NCBI RefSeq assembly: GCF_000411975.1
Contig: NZ_ASXG01000125.1
Location: 1-64,000 of the forward strand
DNA from: Amycolatopsis orientalis DSM 43388
Lineage (GTDB): Bacteria > Actinomycetota > Actinomycetes > Mycobacteriales > Pseudonocardiaceae
Reading direction: 5' to 3'
DNA: 64,000 nucleotides
In this document: piece after piece, positions 50,466-59,567 of the stretch
How positions within the stretch are numbered: the first letter of the stretch is position 1
How the letters are laid out: the number at the start of each line of letters is the position of its first letter
Notes under the pieces: model-generated
Told to the model about the DNA's origin: nothing
Seen by the model: the letters and a program-made list of their open reading frames with translations, nothing else
Database searches by the model: none
Program-made: the position numbers and the translations under genes

Positions 50466-50640
50466 TCTTTCGGGTGGGGTGCTTCCGGGCGGAGCACCTC
50501 ACCCGGATTCGACTGGCGAGCGCGCGACCTCCGGAATCCCCAACCGGCCAGGTCGTCCGGCATCCTCGCCCGGCCGAGGGCTGGTCCGTCCGTCCCCCCG
50601 AGCGCGACGGGCCACCCTCGGCCACCCCCTAGACTTAACG

Positions 50641-50699
50641 CGATTAATCGAAAAATGTCCGGCAGAACACCTAGCGGACGCAGTAATCGGACGCTAGGT
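50641..50699. promoter_or_regulatory. AT-rich palindromes upstream of the RHS gene
   Basis: The region 50636-50700 is markedly AT-richer than its surroundings. It contains the perfect palindrome CGATTAATCG (50641-50650) and an inverted repeat ACCTAGCG/CGCTAGGT (50669-50676, 50692-50699). It is the most likely promoter/operator zone for the RHS toxin gene starting at 51024, or a remnant of mobile DNA. Confidence 0.5.
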
Positions 50700-50745
50700 T
50701 GAAGATCATCGCACCGGCCCCAGCGCCGGTCGCGACCCGAGAACT

Positions 50746-50797
50746 CCGCGGGCCGGTGCCGTTGCACTCCCCTCCCCCGACCGGCACCGGCCCGCGG
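50746..50797 (+). terminator. Large hairpin in the RHS leader
   Basis: CCGCGGGCCGGTGCC (50746-50760) pairs perfectly with GGCACCGGCCCGCGG (50783-50797) around a 22-nt C-rich loop. It lies 280 bp past the small-gene pair and 227 bp before the RHS start, downstream of the AT-rich promoter-like zone. It could terminate the upstream transcript or, if RHS transcription starts near 50650, sit in its leader. Nothing else is evident between 50466 and 51023. Confidence 0.6.
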
Positions 50798-51023
50798 TCC
50801 CACTTCCCAGACCCGCCCCTGGCCGCCGGATTCCGGCGTCTGCGGGCGGGTTTTGGCGTTGGGCCGAGGTTCCGCCCCGCCCGTACGCGCGGGCACCAGC
50901 GGCGTAATTCCGCGCAACGCCACGGCAACCGCTGGCGACCGGTCGGTAACCTGCTTCGGGGGCCGTGCGTTCGAATTCGGCTGCGCGCCCAAGAGATGGT
51001 GTTGAGCGTGGAGAAAGGCCGGC

Positions 51024-54000
51024 ATGTCGAACCCGTTGGTGGCCGAAAAGCAGGACTCGACGTCGGCCATCTCCGGCATCACGATCCTCGAGGCCGGAAA
51101 GGGCCTCAAGGACGGCATCGAGTCCGGCGACTGGGCGGCGACCGTGATGGGCGCGGTCGGCGTCGGCATGGAAGCGCTCGCCGCGGTGATGGACCCGTTC
51201 GGCGCGATCCTCGCCGCGGGCGTCGGCTGGCTGCTCGAACACGTCGGCCCGCTCAAGGAAGCGCTGGACAAACTGGCCGGGGACCCGGACCAGATCCACG
51301 CGTACTCCGAGACCTGGAAGAACATCTCCAAAGAGGTCGGCTCCGTCGCACAGGACCTGGCCGCACAGGTCAAAAAGGACATTGAGTCCTGGGAGGGCGA
51401 CAGCGCCGACGCCTACCGCAAACAGGCCGAAGAGGTCGCGAAGACCCTCGAAGGCGCGGCGCAGGCCTGCGAGGGAGCGGGCAGCGGGGTGAAGACCGCC
51501 GGCGAGGTCGTCGGCGCGGTGCGGATGCTCGTGCGCGACACCATCGCCCAGGTCGTGGCGCACCTGATCTCGTGGGCGCTGCAGGTGCTCTTCACCCTCG
51601 GCATCGGGATGGCGTGGGTGGTGCCGCAGGTGGTCAACCTGGTGGCCAAGACCGCCAAGCAGATCGCCGAGCTGGTCAAGAACCTCACCAAGGCGCTCAA
51701 GGAACTCGGCAAGCTGCTCACGAAGGCGCGCGGCCTGTTCGACGATGTCGCCAAGTCGATGAAGAGCATCAAGCCGGGCGGCAAAGAGGCCCCGCACCCG
51801 CCGAAGGACATCAAGGCTTCCGACGGCGGCTCGACCAAACCCTCCGGAGCGAAGGACACCCCGGACGAAAAGGGCGGCGGGGGCGAGAAACCGCCTCCGG
51901 GCAAGGACGAGTCCACCAGCACCTCCGGTGCGCACGACGGACCGGGGGAAAACAAGGGCGGCGGGAACCACGAGCCGCCCCCGCGCGAACCCGCCAAGGA
52001 CGAGGGCAACGGCGGATCCGGCGGCGAGGCGGGCACCACCGGCCGCGGCGGGAACGAGCGCTCCGACCCGGCGAAGGACAAGACCGAGGCGTCGAACGCG
52101 AAGAAGGAAAGCGACCCCGAACCGGAGTGCAAGACCGACCCGGTGGTCATCTCCAGCGGTGAGGTGCTCGTCGAGGATTACGACCTCGACCTGCCGGAAC
52201 TGCTGGTGCGGCGGACGCATCGCTCGTCCTACCGCTCCGGGCGCTGGTTCGGCCCGACCTGGGCGTCCACTGTGGACCAGCGGCTGGAGTTCGGCGAGGA
52301 ATACCTCCGGTACTACGGACCGGAAGGTGTCATCCTCTATTACCCGCTGCCCGCCGGGGACGAGCCGGTGTTGCCGATCGAGGGCGCGCGCTGGCCGCTG
52401 CGCAAACACGGCGACGGCAGTTTTACCATCGAGCAGGTGCGCCCGGACCGGACCATGCGGTTTTCCGGCGAGGGCAAGGCGTTGCCGCTGCGTTCGATCG
52501 AGGACGCCGACGGCTCGTGGACCGAACTGTCCTATACGGACAACGGCGTTCCCGCGCTGCTCACGCATTCCAGCGGGCTCCAGGTCGGCTTCCGCGGCGA
52601 CGAGCACCGGATCACCGAATTGCGGATGATCGGCACTGGCTCGGCTCCGGACGTCGTCGTGCGCGGCTATCGCTACAACTACCAGGGCCACCTTTCGGAG
52701 GTCGTCAATTCCTCGGGAACGGCGAAGCGCTACACCTACGACCTCGACGGCAGGGTCACGAGCTGGGAGGACCGCAACGGCGTCGTCTACCGCTACGTCT
52801 ACGACGCCGAAGGCCGCTGCGTACGCACCGAAGGCGCGCAAGGCTTCTACAGCGGTGCCTTCGAGTACCTCCCCGCAGCGCGGATCACCCGGTTCACCGA
52901 CTCGCTCGGCCACGTCTCGGAGTACGAGTACAACGAGGAAGGCCGTCCGGTCCGGGAGACCGACCCGCTGGGCAACGTGACGCTCTCCGAATGGGACCGC
53001 TACGGCAATCTGCTCCGCCGGGTCGATCCGCTCGGCCGGGTCACCGAGTACACCTACGACGAGGACGGCACCCCGCTCACCATTGCCCGTCCCGACGGCA
53101 GCCTCGCCGAACTGGAGCACGACGGCACCGAACTCGTCTCGATCACGGTGCGCGGCAACGGCCGGACCTGGCAGCGCCGGTACGACCAGCCCGCCGGACC
53201 GGAATTGCCCGGCATCCCGGCCGAATTCGAGGCCGAAGCCTCCGGCGACGAGCTGGACCAGTTCGGCCGGCCGCGTTCGGCGCCCGAGGTCGGCGGCGGT
53301 CGGACACAGCTCGGCTGGACGGTCGACGGCAAACCCGCCTCGCGGATCGGCGTGCGCCGCGAGCGCGCGATGTGGCGATACGACCGCGAGGGCAACGAGA
53401 TCGAGCACGTCGACGAACTCGGCCGGGTGACCCGGCGCGAGTACGGCCCGTTCGACGTGGTCACCGCGGTCGTGGACCCGTCCGGCGCGCGCACCAGCTA
53501 CACCTACGACACCGAGCTGCGGCTTACATCGGCCACCGATCCGCTGAACCGCACCTGGACCTACACCTACGACCCGCTCGGCCGACTGATCGCGCAGACC
53601 GACTTCGACGGCCGGACCCGGACCTACGCCTACGACGCGGCCGGGCAGCCGATCCGGGTGACCGAGCCGGACGGTTCGGTCACCGAGAACACCTACGATC
53701 TGCTCGGCAACCGGGTCGAGATCCGCGGTCCGCACCGCACCGTGCGCTACGCCTACGACCCGGTCGGCAACGTCGTGCGGGTGGAGTCCGCGGATTCGGT
53801 GGTGGAGTTCGACCGCGATCTGTACGGCCGGGTCGTCCGCGAGGCGATCGACGGCGTCGAGGTGCACTTCTCCTACGACGAGCAGAGCCGGACCATCCGC
53901 CGCCGCACCCCGTCCGGCGCGGAGAGCGTCTGGACCTTCGACGAGGAAGACCGGCCGATTTCGCTCACCACGGCGGGCCACCGCGTGAGGTACCGGCTGG

Positions 54001-55949
54001 ACGACGACGGCCGCGTGCTCGCCCGCGACACCGACGGCATCAGCACCCTGCAGCAGGCGTTCGGCCCGCGCGGGCTGGTCACCGCGCAGCAGGTTTCCCG
54101 TGGAACAACGCCGGTGCGGCGACGCGGTCTCGAGTACTACGCGGACGGCAGCCTCGCCGCGGTGCAGGACAGCCTGTCCGGCAAGACCGTCTTCACGCGC
54201 GATCCGGCCGGACGGGTGGTCGCGGTGTCGTCCCCGGCGGGCCGGGAGGAACTGCACTACAACCCGGCCGGTGAACTGACCGCCTGGTCGGGCAGCCCGG
54301 GCCTGTCGTCCGACTACGACTCCCTCGGCCGCCGGATCAGGCACCGCGAGGTGCATCCGGGCGGCGTGCGGGTGTGGGAGTACGCCTGGACCGGCGATCT
54401 GCTGACCGGCCTGCGCACGCCGGACGGCGTCCAATGGCGTTACCGGTACGACCCGCTCGGCCGCCGGATCGCGAAGGAACGCCTGCTGGCCGACGGCTCG
54501 GTCGCGGAATCGACCCGGTTCGTGTGGGACGGCTTCGTGCTCATCGAACAGGAGCACACCGACCCGGCCGGAGTGCGCCGGACGACCACCTGGGAACGCC
54601 GGCCGGGCACCGACGAACCGGTCACCCAGCTCGAACGCGGCCCCGGCGGCGACCGGTTCGAGTCCGTGGTCACCGACGCGATCGGCACGCCGACCGACCT
54701 GATCGACGAGCACGGCGGACTCGCCTGGAGCGCGCGCCGCTCGCTGTGGGGCCGGGTCCAGCCCGGCGGCATCCCGCTGCAGTTCCCCGGCCAGTACGCC
54801 GACGCCGAGTCCGGCTTGCACTACAACGTGTTCCGCTACTACGACCCGGCCGCCGCGCGCTACCTCAGCCAGGACCCGCTCGGCCTGGAAGGCGGGCCGA
54901 ACCCGGTCGCCTACGTGCCCGACCCGTTCGCCGCCTACGACCCGCTCGGTCTCGAGGGCTGTGGCAAAGGGAAGGGCAAAGGCAAGGCCGTCGATCCGCC
55001 GCCGGCGGACTCCACGGCCAAGCACAATGCCGACAACGGCGGCGGGAGCACCAAATCCGCCTCGACCGACAAGGGCGGCAACAAGCGCAAGCGCGACGAC
55101 AACGACGACGGCACCAGCACCAGCTCGGACAATTCGAACAAGAAAACGAAGACGGACGACAAGGAAAAGGGCCCCTGGGCGCGCCCGGGCAAATTCCAGA
55201 AGCGCGCCCAGGATGTCATCGACGCGCAGAAGAAGGATCCGAAGAGCCCGTTCTACAACACCGGGGACAAGGTCCACGCACGGCACATCATTTCGTTCCA
55301 GACCATGCGGGACAACATGAAGAAGTGGGTGGAGCACCAACCAGTCAAGGATCAGGCCGCGCTGACGAAGAAGTACACCACCGAGCTGCGGAAGATGAAC
55401 AGCAACCCGAACAACCTTCCGCTCGGCCCCGGCAAGCCGAACACCTCGATCGGCAGCGTGGTGGACAAGTTCCCGCACGTACAGGACCGCATCAAGAACG
55501 GCGAGACGCCGGTGGAGGCCTTCGATAATTCATCGGGCTACCTCAAGGACATCAAAGGGGAATACGCGGACGGCGCGATCAAGGCCACCGACCACATGAA
55601 AAAGCCCGAGCAGGACGCGTTTATGGACAACGTGAAGGGCAGCTCGGACTTCGACTGGCCCGGCGGCACGAAGGAAGAGTTCAAGAACTGGAGCGAAATG
55701 CGCGACCGGTTCCTCGACCTCGGCAAAGATCCCGGCAAGTACAGCGCCGCGGATGTGGACAAGCTCATCAAGGACTTCGACGACCTCAAACCGCCCACGA
55801 TCAAGGACGACGAGAACGGCAATCGCATCATGGGCCATCCGTACCCGGACCAGTTCGACAACGCGCCCAAGGGCGACCCGTTCAGCCGAAACGAAAAGGG
55901 GGAGGCCATCCCGCCTGCCGACCTGCCGCCGTTGACCGACAAGAAGTAG
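51024..55949 (+). CDS. RHS-repeat polymorphic toxin with WXG-like N-terminus and nuclease-like C-terminus
   Basis: 1,641 residues. N-terminal helical module (1-250) with 'DIESWEGDSADAYRKQAEE', a WXG100-type hairpin typical of type VII-secreted effectors, plus hydrophobic helices ('VLFTLGIGMAWVVPQVVNL'). Low-complexity linker (250-370). DUF6531/RHS start 'VISSGEVLVEDYDLDLPELLVRRTHRSSY' (about 375), then many YD repeats (xxYxYDxxGR) to about 1250. RHS core ends near 1310 ('SGLHYNVFRYYDPAAARYLSQDPLGL'). The C-terminal toxin part (1311-1641) is Lys-rich with 'HARHIIS' (about 1417) and 'MNSNPNNLPLGPGKPN' (about 1457), an HNH-like nuclease pattern. ATG 51024. No immunity gene follows. Confidence 0.85.
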   Translation: MSNPLVAEKQDSTSAISGITILEAGKGLKDGIESGDWAATVMGAVGVGMEALAAVMDPFGAILAAGVGWLLEHVGPLKEALDKLAGDPDQIHAYSETWKNISKEVGSVAQDLAAQVKKDIESWEGDSADAYRKQAEEVAKTLEGAAQACEGAGSGVKTAGEVVGAVRMLVRDTIAQVVAHLISWALQVLFTLGIGMAWVVPQVVNLVAKTAKQIAELVKNLTKALKELGKLLTKARGLFDDVAKSMKSIKPGGKEAPHPPKDIKASDGGSTKPSGAKDTPDEKGGGGEKPPPGKDESTSTSGAHDGPGENKGGGNHEPPPREPAKDEGNGGSGGEAGTTGRGGNERSDPAKDKTEASNAKKESDPEPECKTDPVVISSGEVLVEDYDLDLPELLVRRTHRSSYRSGRWFGPTWASTVDQRLEFGEEYLRYYGPEGVILYYPLPAGDEPVLPIEGARWPLRKHGDGSFTIEQVRPDRTMRFSGEGKALPLRSIEDADGSWTELSYTDNGVPALLTHSSGLQVGFRGDEHRITELRMIGTGSAPDVVVRGYRYNYQGHLSEVVNSSGTAKRYTYDLDGRVTSWEDRNGVVYRYVYDAEGRCVRTEGAQGFYSGAFEYLPAARITRFTDSLGHVSEYEYNEEGRPVRETDPLGNVTLSEWDRYGNLLRRVDPLGRVTEYTYDEDGTPLTIARPDGSLAELEHDGTELVSITVRGNGRTWQRRYDQPAGPELPGIPAEFEAEASGDELDQFGRPRSAPEVGGGRTQLGWTVDGKPASRIGVRRERAMWRYDREGNEIEHVDELGRVTRREYGPFDVVTAVVDPSGARTSYTYDTELRLTSATDPLNRTWTYTYDPLGRLIAQTDFDGRTRTYAYDAAGQPIRVTEPDGSVTENTYDLLGNRVEIRGPHRTVRYAYDPVGNVVRVESADSVVEFDRDLYGRVVREAIDGVEVHFSYDEQSRTIRRRTPSGAESVWTFDEEDRPISLTTAGHRVRYRLDDDGRVLARDTDGISTLQQAFGPRGLVTAQQVSRGTTPVRRRGLEYYADGSLAAVQDSLSGKTVFTRDPAGRVVAVSSPAGREELHYNPAGELTAWSGSPGLSSDYDSLGRRIRHREVHPGGVRVWEYAWTGDLLTGLRTPDGVQWRYRYDPLGRRIAKERLLADGSVAESTRFVWDGFVLIEQEHTDPAGVRRTTTWERRPGTDEPVTQLERGPGGDRFESVVTDAIGTPTDLIDEHGGLAWSARRSLWGRVQPGGIPLQFPGQYADAESGLHYNVFRYYDPAAARYLSQDPLGLEGGPNPVAYVPDPFAAYDPLGLEGCGKGKGKGKAVDPPPADSTAKHNADNGGGSTKSASTDKGGNKRKRDDNDDGTSTSSDNSNKKTKTDDKEKGPWARPGKFQKRAQDVIDAQKKDPKSPFYNTGDKVHARHIISFQTMRDNMKKWVEHQPVKDQAALTKKYTTELRKMNSNPNNLPLGPGKPNTSIGSVVDKFPHVQDRIKNGETPVEAFDNSSGYLKDIKGEYADGAIKATDHMKKPEQDAFMDNVKGSSDFDWPGGTKEEFKNWSEMRDRFLDLGKDPGKYSAADVDKLIKDFDDLKPPTIKDDENGNRIMGHPYPDQFDNAPKGDPFSRNEKGEAIPPADLPPLTDKK

Positions 55950-55959
55950 GGCTCGGACG

Positions 55960-56376
55960 TCAGGCGGTTTCCTCCGCGTCGCGGGCGGCGAACACCTCGC
56001 GCGCGACGAAGGTGGCGTTCAGCGCGCGCGGGAATCCCGCGTAGACCGCCGAGTGCAGGAGTGCCTCGGTGATTTCTTCGCGGCTGAGCCCGACGTTCAG
56101 CGCCGCGCCGAGGTGCACCTTGAGCTGCGGTTCGCAGCCGCCCAGCGCGGTCAGTACGCCGAGGGTGACCAGTTGGCGGCTGCGCGGGTCGAGCCCGGGC
56201 CGGTCGTACATGTCGCCGAAGGCGAACGCGGCCACGTGGTGCCCGAACGCGGGGTTGATGTCGGCGAGGGAGTCGATAACGGCTTCGCCTTGGTGGCCGT
56301 CGATGCGGGACAGCACCTCGAGCCCGTGCTTGCGGCGGGCGAGGTTTTCCGGGCTGTCGATGTCGTGCTGGGTCAC
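55960..56376 (-). CDS. Carboxymuconolactone decarboxylase-family protein
   Basis: 138 residues of the CMD/AhpD fold: 'RRKHGLEVLSRIDG', 'FAFGDMYDRPGLDPRSRQLVTLGVLTALGGCEPQLKVHLGAALNVGLSREEITEALLHSAVYAGFPRALNA'. His in LKVHLGAAL and the Glu-rich helix are conserved, but a single Cys replaces the CxxC of AhpD, so it is likely a gamma-carboxymuconolactone-type enzyme or an oxidative-stress protein of unclear activity. Start GTG 56376 overlaps the merR stop by 4 bp; the two are an operon. Confidence 0.85.
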   Translation of the reverse strand: MTQHDIDSPENLARRKHGLEVLSRIDGHQGEAVIDSLADINPAFGHHVAAFAFGDMYDRPGLDPRSRQLVTLGVLTALGGCEPQLKVHLGAALNVGLSREEITEALLHSAVYAGFPRALNATFVAREVFAARDAEETA

Positions 56377-56837
56377 GGGAGGGGGCCTTCCTGGTAAGTA
56401 GCGATCTTGTATTCGGTGGCGGCGAGGGAAAGCTGCAGCTGGGCGATCTGCGCGCGCAGCGTGTCGCGGTGCTCGAGGAGCATTTCGCGTCGTTCGGGCA
56501 CGGTGTCCTCGCCGGAATCGACCAGCTCGAGGTAGCGGCGCAGGTCGCTGATGGACATGCCGGACACGCGCATCCGCGCCAGGAACACCAGCCGGCGGAC
56601 CGCCGCGGCGTCGTAAACCCGGTGCCCGGCGCTGTCCCGGCCGACCTGGACCAGTCCGATCCGCTCGTAATACCGCAGCGTGTGCGGGTTGAGCCCGAGG
56701 TGCCGCGCGGTGGTGGCGATGTCCCACTCGTCCGCGTCGTCGTCCCGGGCCAGTTCCCGCAGCGCTTCGACCGACACCGTGCCCGGCGGGTCGACCGCCA
56801 GCCGCAGCGCTTCGATCAGCGCGTCTTCCTTCTCCAT
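56373..56837 (-). CDS. MerR-family regulator
   Basis: 154 residues. Unlike most MerR proteins, the wHTH is preceded by about 40 residues ('MEKEDALIEALRLAVDPPGTVSVEALREL...'). The DNA-binding part reads 'EWDIATTARHLGLNPHTLRYYERIGLVQVGRDSAGHRVYDAAAVRRLVFLARMRVSGMSISDLRRYLELVD', then a dimerisation coiled coil. No effector-binding Cys set is seen, which fits MerR proteins paired with CMD or alcohol-dehydrogenase genes. ATG 56837 sits where transcription should start, so the mRNA is probably leaderless. Confidence 0.88.
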   Translation of the reverse strand: MEKEDALIEALRLAVDPPGTVSVEALRELARDDDADEWDIATTARHLGLNPHTLRYYERIGLVQVGRDSAGHRVYDAAAVRRLVFLARMRVSGMSISDLRRYLELVDSGEDTVPERREMLLEHRDTLRAQIAQLQLSLAATEYKIATYQEGPLP

Positions 56838-56844
56838 GCCCCAG

Positions 56845-56875
56845 ACGCTAGGCCTGTGAGCGCGCTCAAACGCAA
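56845..56875 (-). promoter_or_regulatory. MerR-type promoter with 19-bp spacer
   Basis: Read on the minus strand, TTGCGT (56875-56870) and TAGCGT (56850-56845) are separated by exactly 19 bp, the long spacer diagnostic of MerR-activated promoters. The spacer contains the perfect palindrome TGAGCGCGCTCA (56868-56857). The merR ATG is 7 bp past the -10 box. It lies just after the MFS stop (56879), giving merR-CMD a promoter of their own. Confidence 0.8.
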
Positions 56876-56878
56876 GCG

Positions 56879-58138
56879 CTAACCCACCGAACGCACCCGG
56901 GTCACCAGAATCCCGGCGATCACCGTGGCCGCCGCGGACGCCGCGAACAGCCCCGGATACCCGCCCAGCCACTGCAGGATCAACGTCGTGAGCAGCGGCG
57001 CGACCACCTGCGGCAGCGAGTTCGCGATGTTGACCACGCCGAGGTCCTTGGCCCGGTTCTGCGCCGCGGGCAGCACCTGCGTCAGCATCGCCAGCGCGAC
57101 CGCCATGTACGTCCCGAACCCGATTCCCAGCAGCGGCGAGGCCGCCAGCGCCACCGGCCAGCTCTGCCAGATCACCAGCAGCATCGCGGCCAGCGCCATG
57201 ATCGCCGCCGACCCGAGGACGTACGGCTTGCGCTTGCCGGACTTGTCCGAGAAATGCCCGGCCAGCACCGCGCCGACCACCAGCGCCAGGCCGTACAGCC
57301 CCATCATGATCAGCAGCCCGCTGTCCGGATCCGGGTAATGCACCGCGTCCTTGAGGAAGAACAGCAGGTAGAGCGTGCCGAACGCGTTCCCGAGGTTGAT
57401 CATGAAGTGGCAGCCCCAGGCCCACGCGAAGTCCGGGTGCCGGCGCGGCGAGACCCACAGGTCGGCGAGGATTTCGCGGATCCGGCCGCTCGGCCGGAAC
57501 TCCACCGGCAGCCGGGCGTCCGGGGTGCGCAGCACGAACGCCGCCGCCCCGGCGAGCACGATCGCGGCGCAGACCGCGTAGCCGAGCGGCAGCCCGGCGA
57601 GGTCGAGCATCACCACGACCACCACCGCGCCGAGCACGGTGCCGAGCATCTGCGCGATGCCGACGAGACCGCCGACCTGCGCGCGCTGCCCGACCGGAAC
57701 CCGGTCGGCGATGCCGGACATCAGCGTCGCGAGCATGCCGTTGAGCCCGGCCTGCACGAGGCACCAGCCGATCGTCATCACGACGACGTTCGGGGCCTCG
57801 GCCAGCACCAGCAGCCCGGCCGCGCCGATCGCGCCGCCCGCGATCGTCCACGGATGCCGCCGGCCGAACCGCGAGCAGGTGCGGTCCGAGAGCAGCCCGA
57901 TCGCCGGGTTCGCGACGAGCGCGACGGCCGCGCCGATCCCGGTCACGATGCCGAAGACGGTTTCCTTGTGCGCGGCGTCGAGCAGTTCGGCCTGCTGCGG
58001 CAGCAGCACCTGAATCGGCGCGTAAACGCCCAGCCAGAGCGCGATGTTCGCGAGGAACAGCAGCGTCATCCACCCGGCGCGGACGCGCTTGACCGGTTCG
58101 GCGAAGACTTCCGGGACAGCAGCGGCGGTGTCACTCAT
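56879..58138 (-). CDS. MFS transporter, probable glycoside/sugar carrier
   Basis: 419 residues, 12 TM helices. Motif-A-like 'GLLSDRTCSRFGRRHPW' between TM2 and TM3 resembles the GPH/MFS_2 sugar:cation symporters. Its start (ATG 58138) lies inside the end of the beta-glucosidase gene (8-bp overlap), so both are made together. Import of a beta-glucoside for the hydrolase is the natural inference. Upstream alternative starts are antisense-type Arg/Trp-rich sequence and are rejected. Confidence 0.85.
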   Translation of the reverse strand: MSDTAAAVPEVFAEPVKRVRAGWMTLLFLANIALWLGVYAPIQVLLPQQAELLDAAHKETVFGIVTGIGAAVALVANPAIGLLSDRTCSRFGRRHPWTIAGGAIGAAGLLVLAEAPNVVVMTIGWCLVQAGLNGMLATLMSGIADRVPVGQRAQVGGLVGIAQMLGTVLGAVVVVVMLDLAGLPLGYAVCAAIVLAGAAAFVLRTPDARLPVEFRPSGRIREILADLWVSPRRHPDFAWAWGCHFMINLGNAFGTLYLLFFLKDAVHYPDPDSGLLIMMGLYGLALVVGAVLAGHFSDKSGKRKPYVLGSAAIMALAAMLLVIWQSWPVALAASPLLGIGFGTYMAVALAMLTQVLPAAQNRAKDLGVVNIANSLPQVVAPLLTTLILQWLGGYPGLFAASAAATVIAGILVTRVRSVG

Positions 58139-59462
58139 GGCGGACCAGCTTCCGGTACCAGGCGAAGGAATCCTTGGGCGTGCGGCGTTGCGTCTCGTAG
58201 TCCACGTGCACCAGCCCGAAGCGCGGCGCGTAACCCTTGGACCATTCGAAGTTGTCCAGCAGCGACCAGACGAAGTATCCGCGCACGTCGACGCCGGCAT
58301 CCATCGCTTCGCGCAGCGCACGCAGGTGGCTGTCGAGGAAGTCGATGCGCTCGGGGTCGGGCACGGTGCCGTCGGCGGCCGGTTCGTCGGCGAAACTGCA
58401 GCCGTTCTCGGTGATCTGGATCGGCGGCAGGTGCTCGCGGTAGCGCTCGTGGAAGGACACCAGCAGCTCGCGCAACGCCTGCGGGACGATCGGCGAATCG
58501 TTGGTGGTCATCGGATAACCCTCGATCGGGCGCAGTTCGAACGGCAGCGGGTTGCCCTCGCCGGGAGCCGTCACGCCTTGGGGTTCGTAGTAGTTGACGC
58601 CGTAGAAATCGAGCGGCTGCGCGATCGTGGCCAGGTCGTCGGCGAAGTTCTCCGGCAGATGCGGGTGCACCTGTTCGGGGTAGCTGCCGAGCAGCACCGG
58701 GTCGGCGAAGGTGCGGTTGATCAACGCGTCGAGCCAGTCGGCGGCTTCGCGGTCGGCGGGGGTGTCGTGCTCCGGCCAGATCGGCGAGTGGTTGTTCGCG
58801 GTGCCGATGCCGGTCGCGCCCGCCGCGCGCAGCGCCTGTACGGCCAGGCCGTGCGCGAGGTTCTGGTGATGCGCCGTGGGGAGCGCGTCGAGCAGGAGGA
58901 ACTCGCCGGGCGCGTACTCGCCGATGCCGTAACCGTAGATCGACATGACCATCGGCTCGTTGAGCGGAATCCAGAGTTTCGCCCGATCGGCGAAATGCTC
59001 CCCCACGATCGTGGCGTATTCGGCGAAGCGGAAGGCGGTGTCGCGGGAGCGCCAGCCGCCCGCGTCCTCGATGGCCTGCGGCGTGTCCCAGTGGTACAGC
59101 GTGATCGCCGGGGCGATTCCGGCGGCACAGACCTCGTCGATCAGCTTGTCGTAGAAGGCAAGTCCCTCCGCGTTGGGCTTGCCGGCGCCGTCCGGCTGGA
59201 TCCGCGGCCACGCGACGGACATCCGGTACGCGCCGACGCCGAGTTCCGCCATCAGGGCGATGTCCTCGGAGTAGCGGTGATAGTGGTCAGCCGCTACCTT
59301 GGCGTCCTCGCCCCGGGCGATCTTGCCTTGCGCGGCGGTGAACGTGTCCCAGATGGACGGTCCGCGGCCGCCTTCGGCCGTCGCCCCCTCGATCTGGAAC
59401 GCCGAGGTCGAGACACCCCACAGGAAGTCGGGCGGGAAGGTCGGATGGTCCACGTCGAGCAC
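58131..59462 (-). CDS. GH1 beta-glucosidase
   Basis: 443 residues, glycoside hydrolase family 1, apparently cytoplasmic. Signature 'FPPDFLWGVSTSAFQIEGA' at 9-27, acid/base Glu in 'WIPLNEPMVMS' (about 170), nucleophile Glu in 'IQITENGCSF' (about 350) and 'GYFVWSLLDNFEWSKGYAPRFGLVHVDY' near the end. Retaining hydrolysis of beta-glucosides such as cellobiose. Start GTG 59462 or 9 bp later at 59453. Overlaps the MFS gene; a TetR gene diverges 105 bp upstream and probably controls both. Confidence 0.93.
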   Translation of the reverse strand: MLDVDHPTFPPDFLWGVSTSAFQIEGATAEGGRGPSIWDTFTAAQGKIARGEDAKVAADHYHRYSEDIALMAELGVGAYRMSVAWPRIQPDGAGKPNAEGLAFYDKLIDEVCAAGIAPAITLYHWDTPQAIEDAGGWRSRDTAFRFAEYATIVGEHFADRAKLWIPLNEPMVMSIYGYGIGEYAPGEFLLLDALPTAHHQNLAHGLAVQALRAAGATGIGTANNHSPIWPEHDTPADREAADWLDALINRTFADPVLLGSYPEQVHPHLPENFADDLATIAQPLDFYGVNYYEPQGVTAPGEGNPLPFELRPIEGYPMTTNDSPIVPQALRELLVSFHERYREHLPPIQITENGCSFADEPAADGTVPDPERIDFLDSHLRALREAMDAGVDVRGYFVWSLLDNFEWSKGYAPRFGLVHVDYETQRRTPKDSFAWYRKLVRHE

Positions 59463-59567
59463 CCCTTGCCTCCGGACACCCTTCCGGGTGAACGTGAAAA
59501 GTTCTCATATGTTAGGTCGTCACTCGTCTCGGGGGAAGCCCTCCGGGGCGCTAAAGTCCCAGATCAG

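Noticed and set aside
50706..55478. 1,590-residue minus-strand frame antisense to the RHS gene
   Set aside because: It is Arg/Val/Gly/Asp-rich with no domain, and mirrors the strong codon bias of the RHS gene, which has clear YD repeats and a WXG motif.
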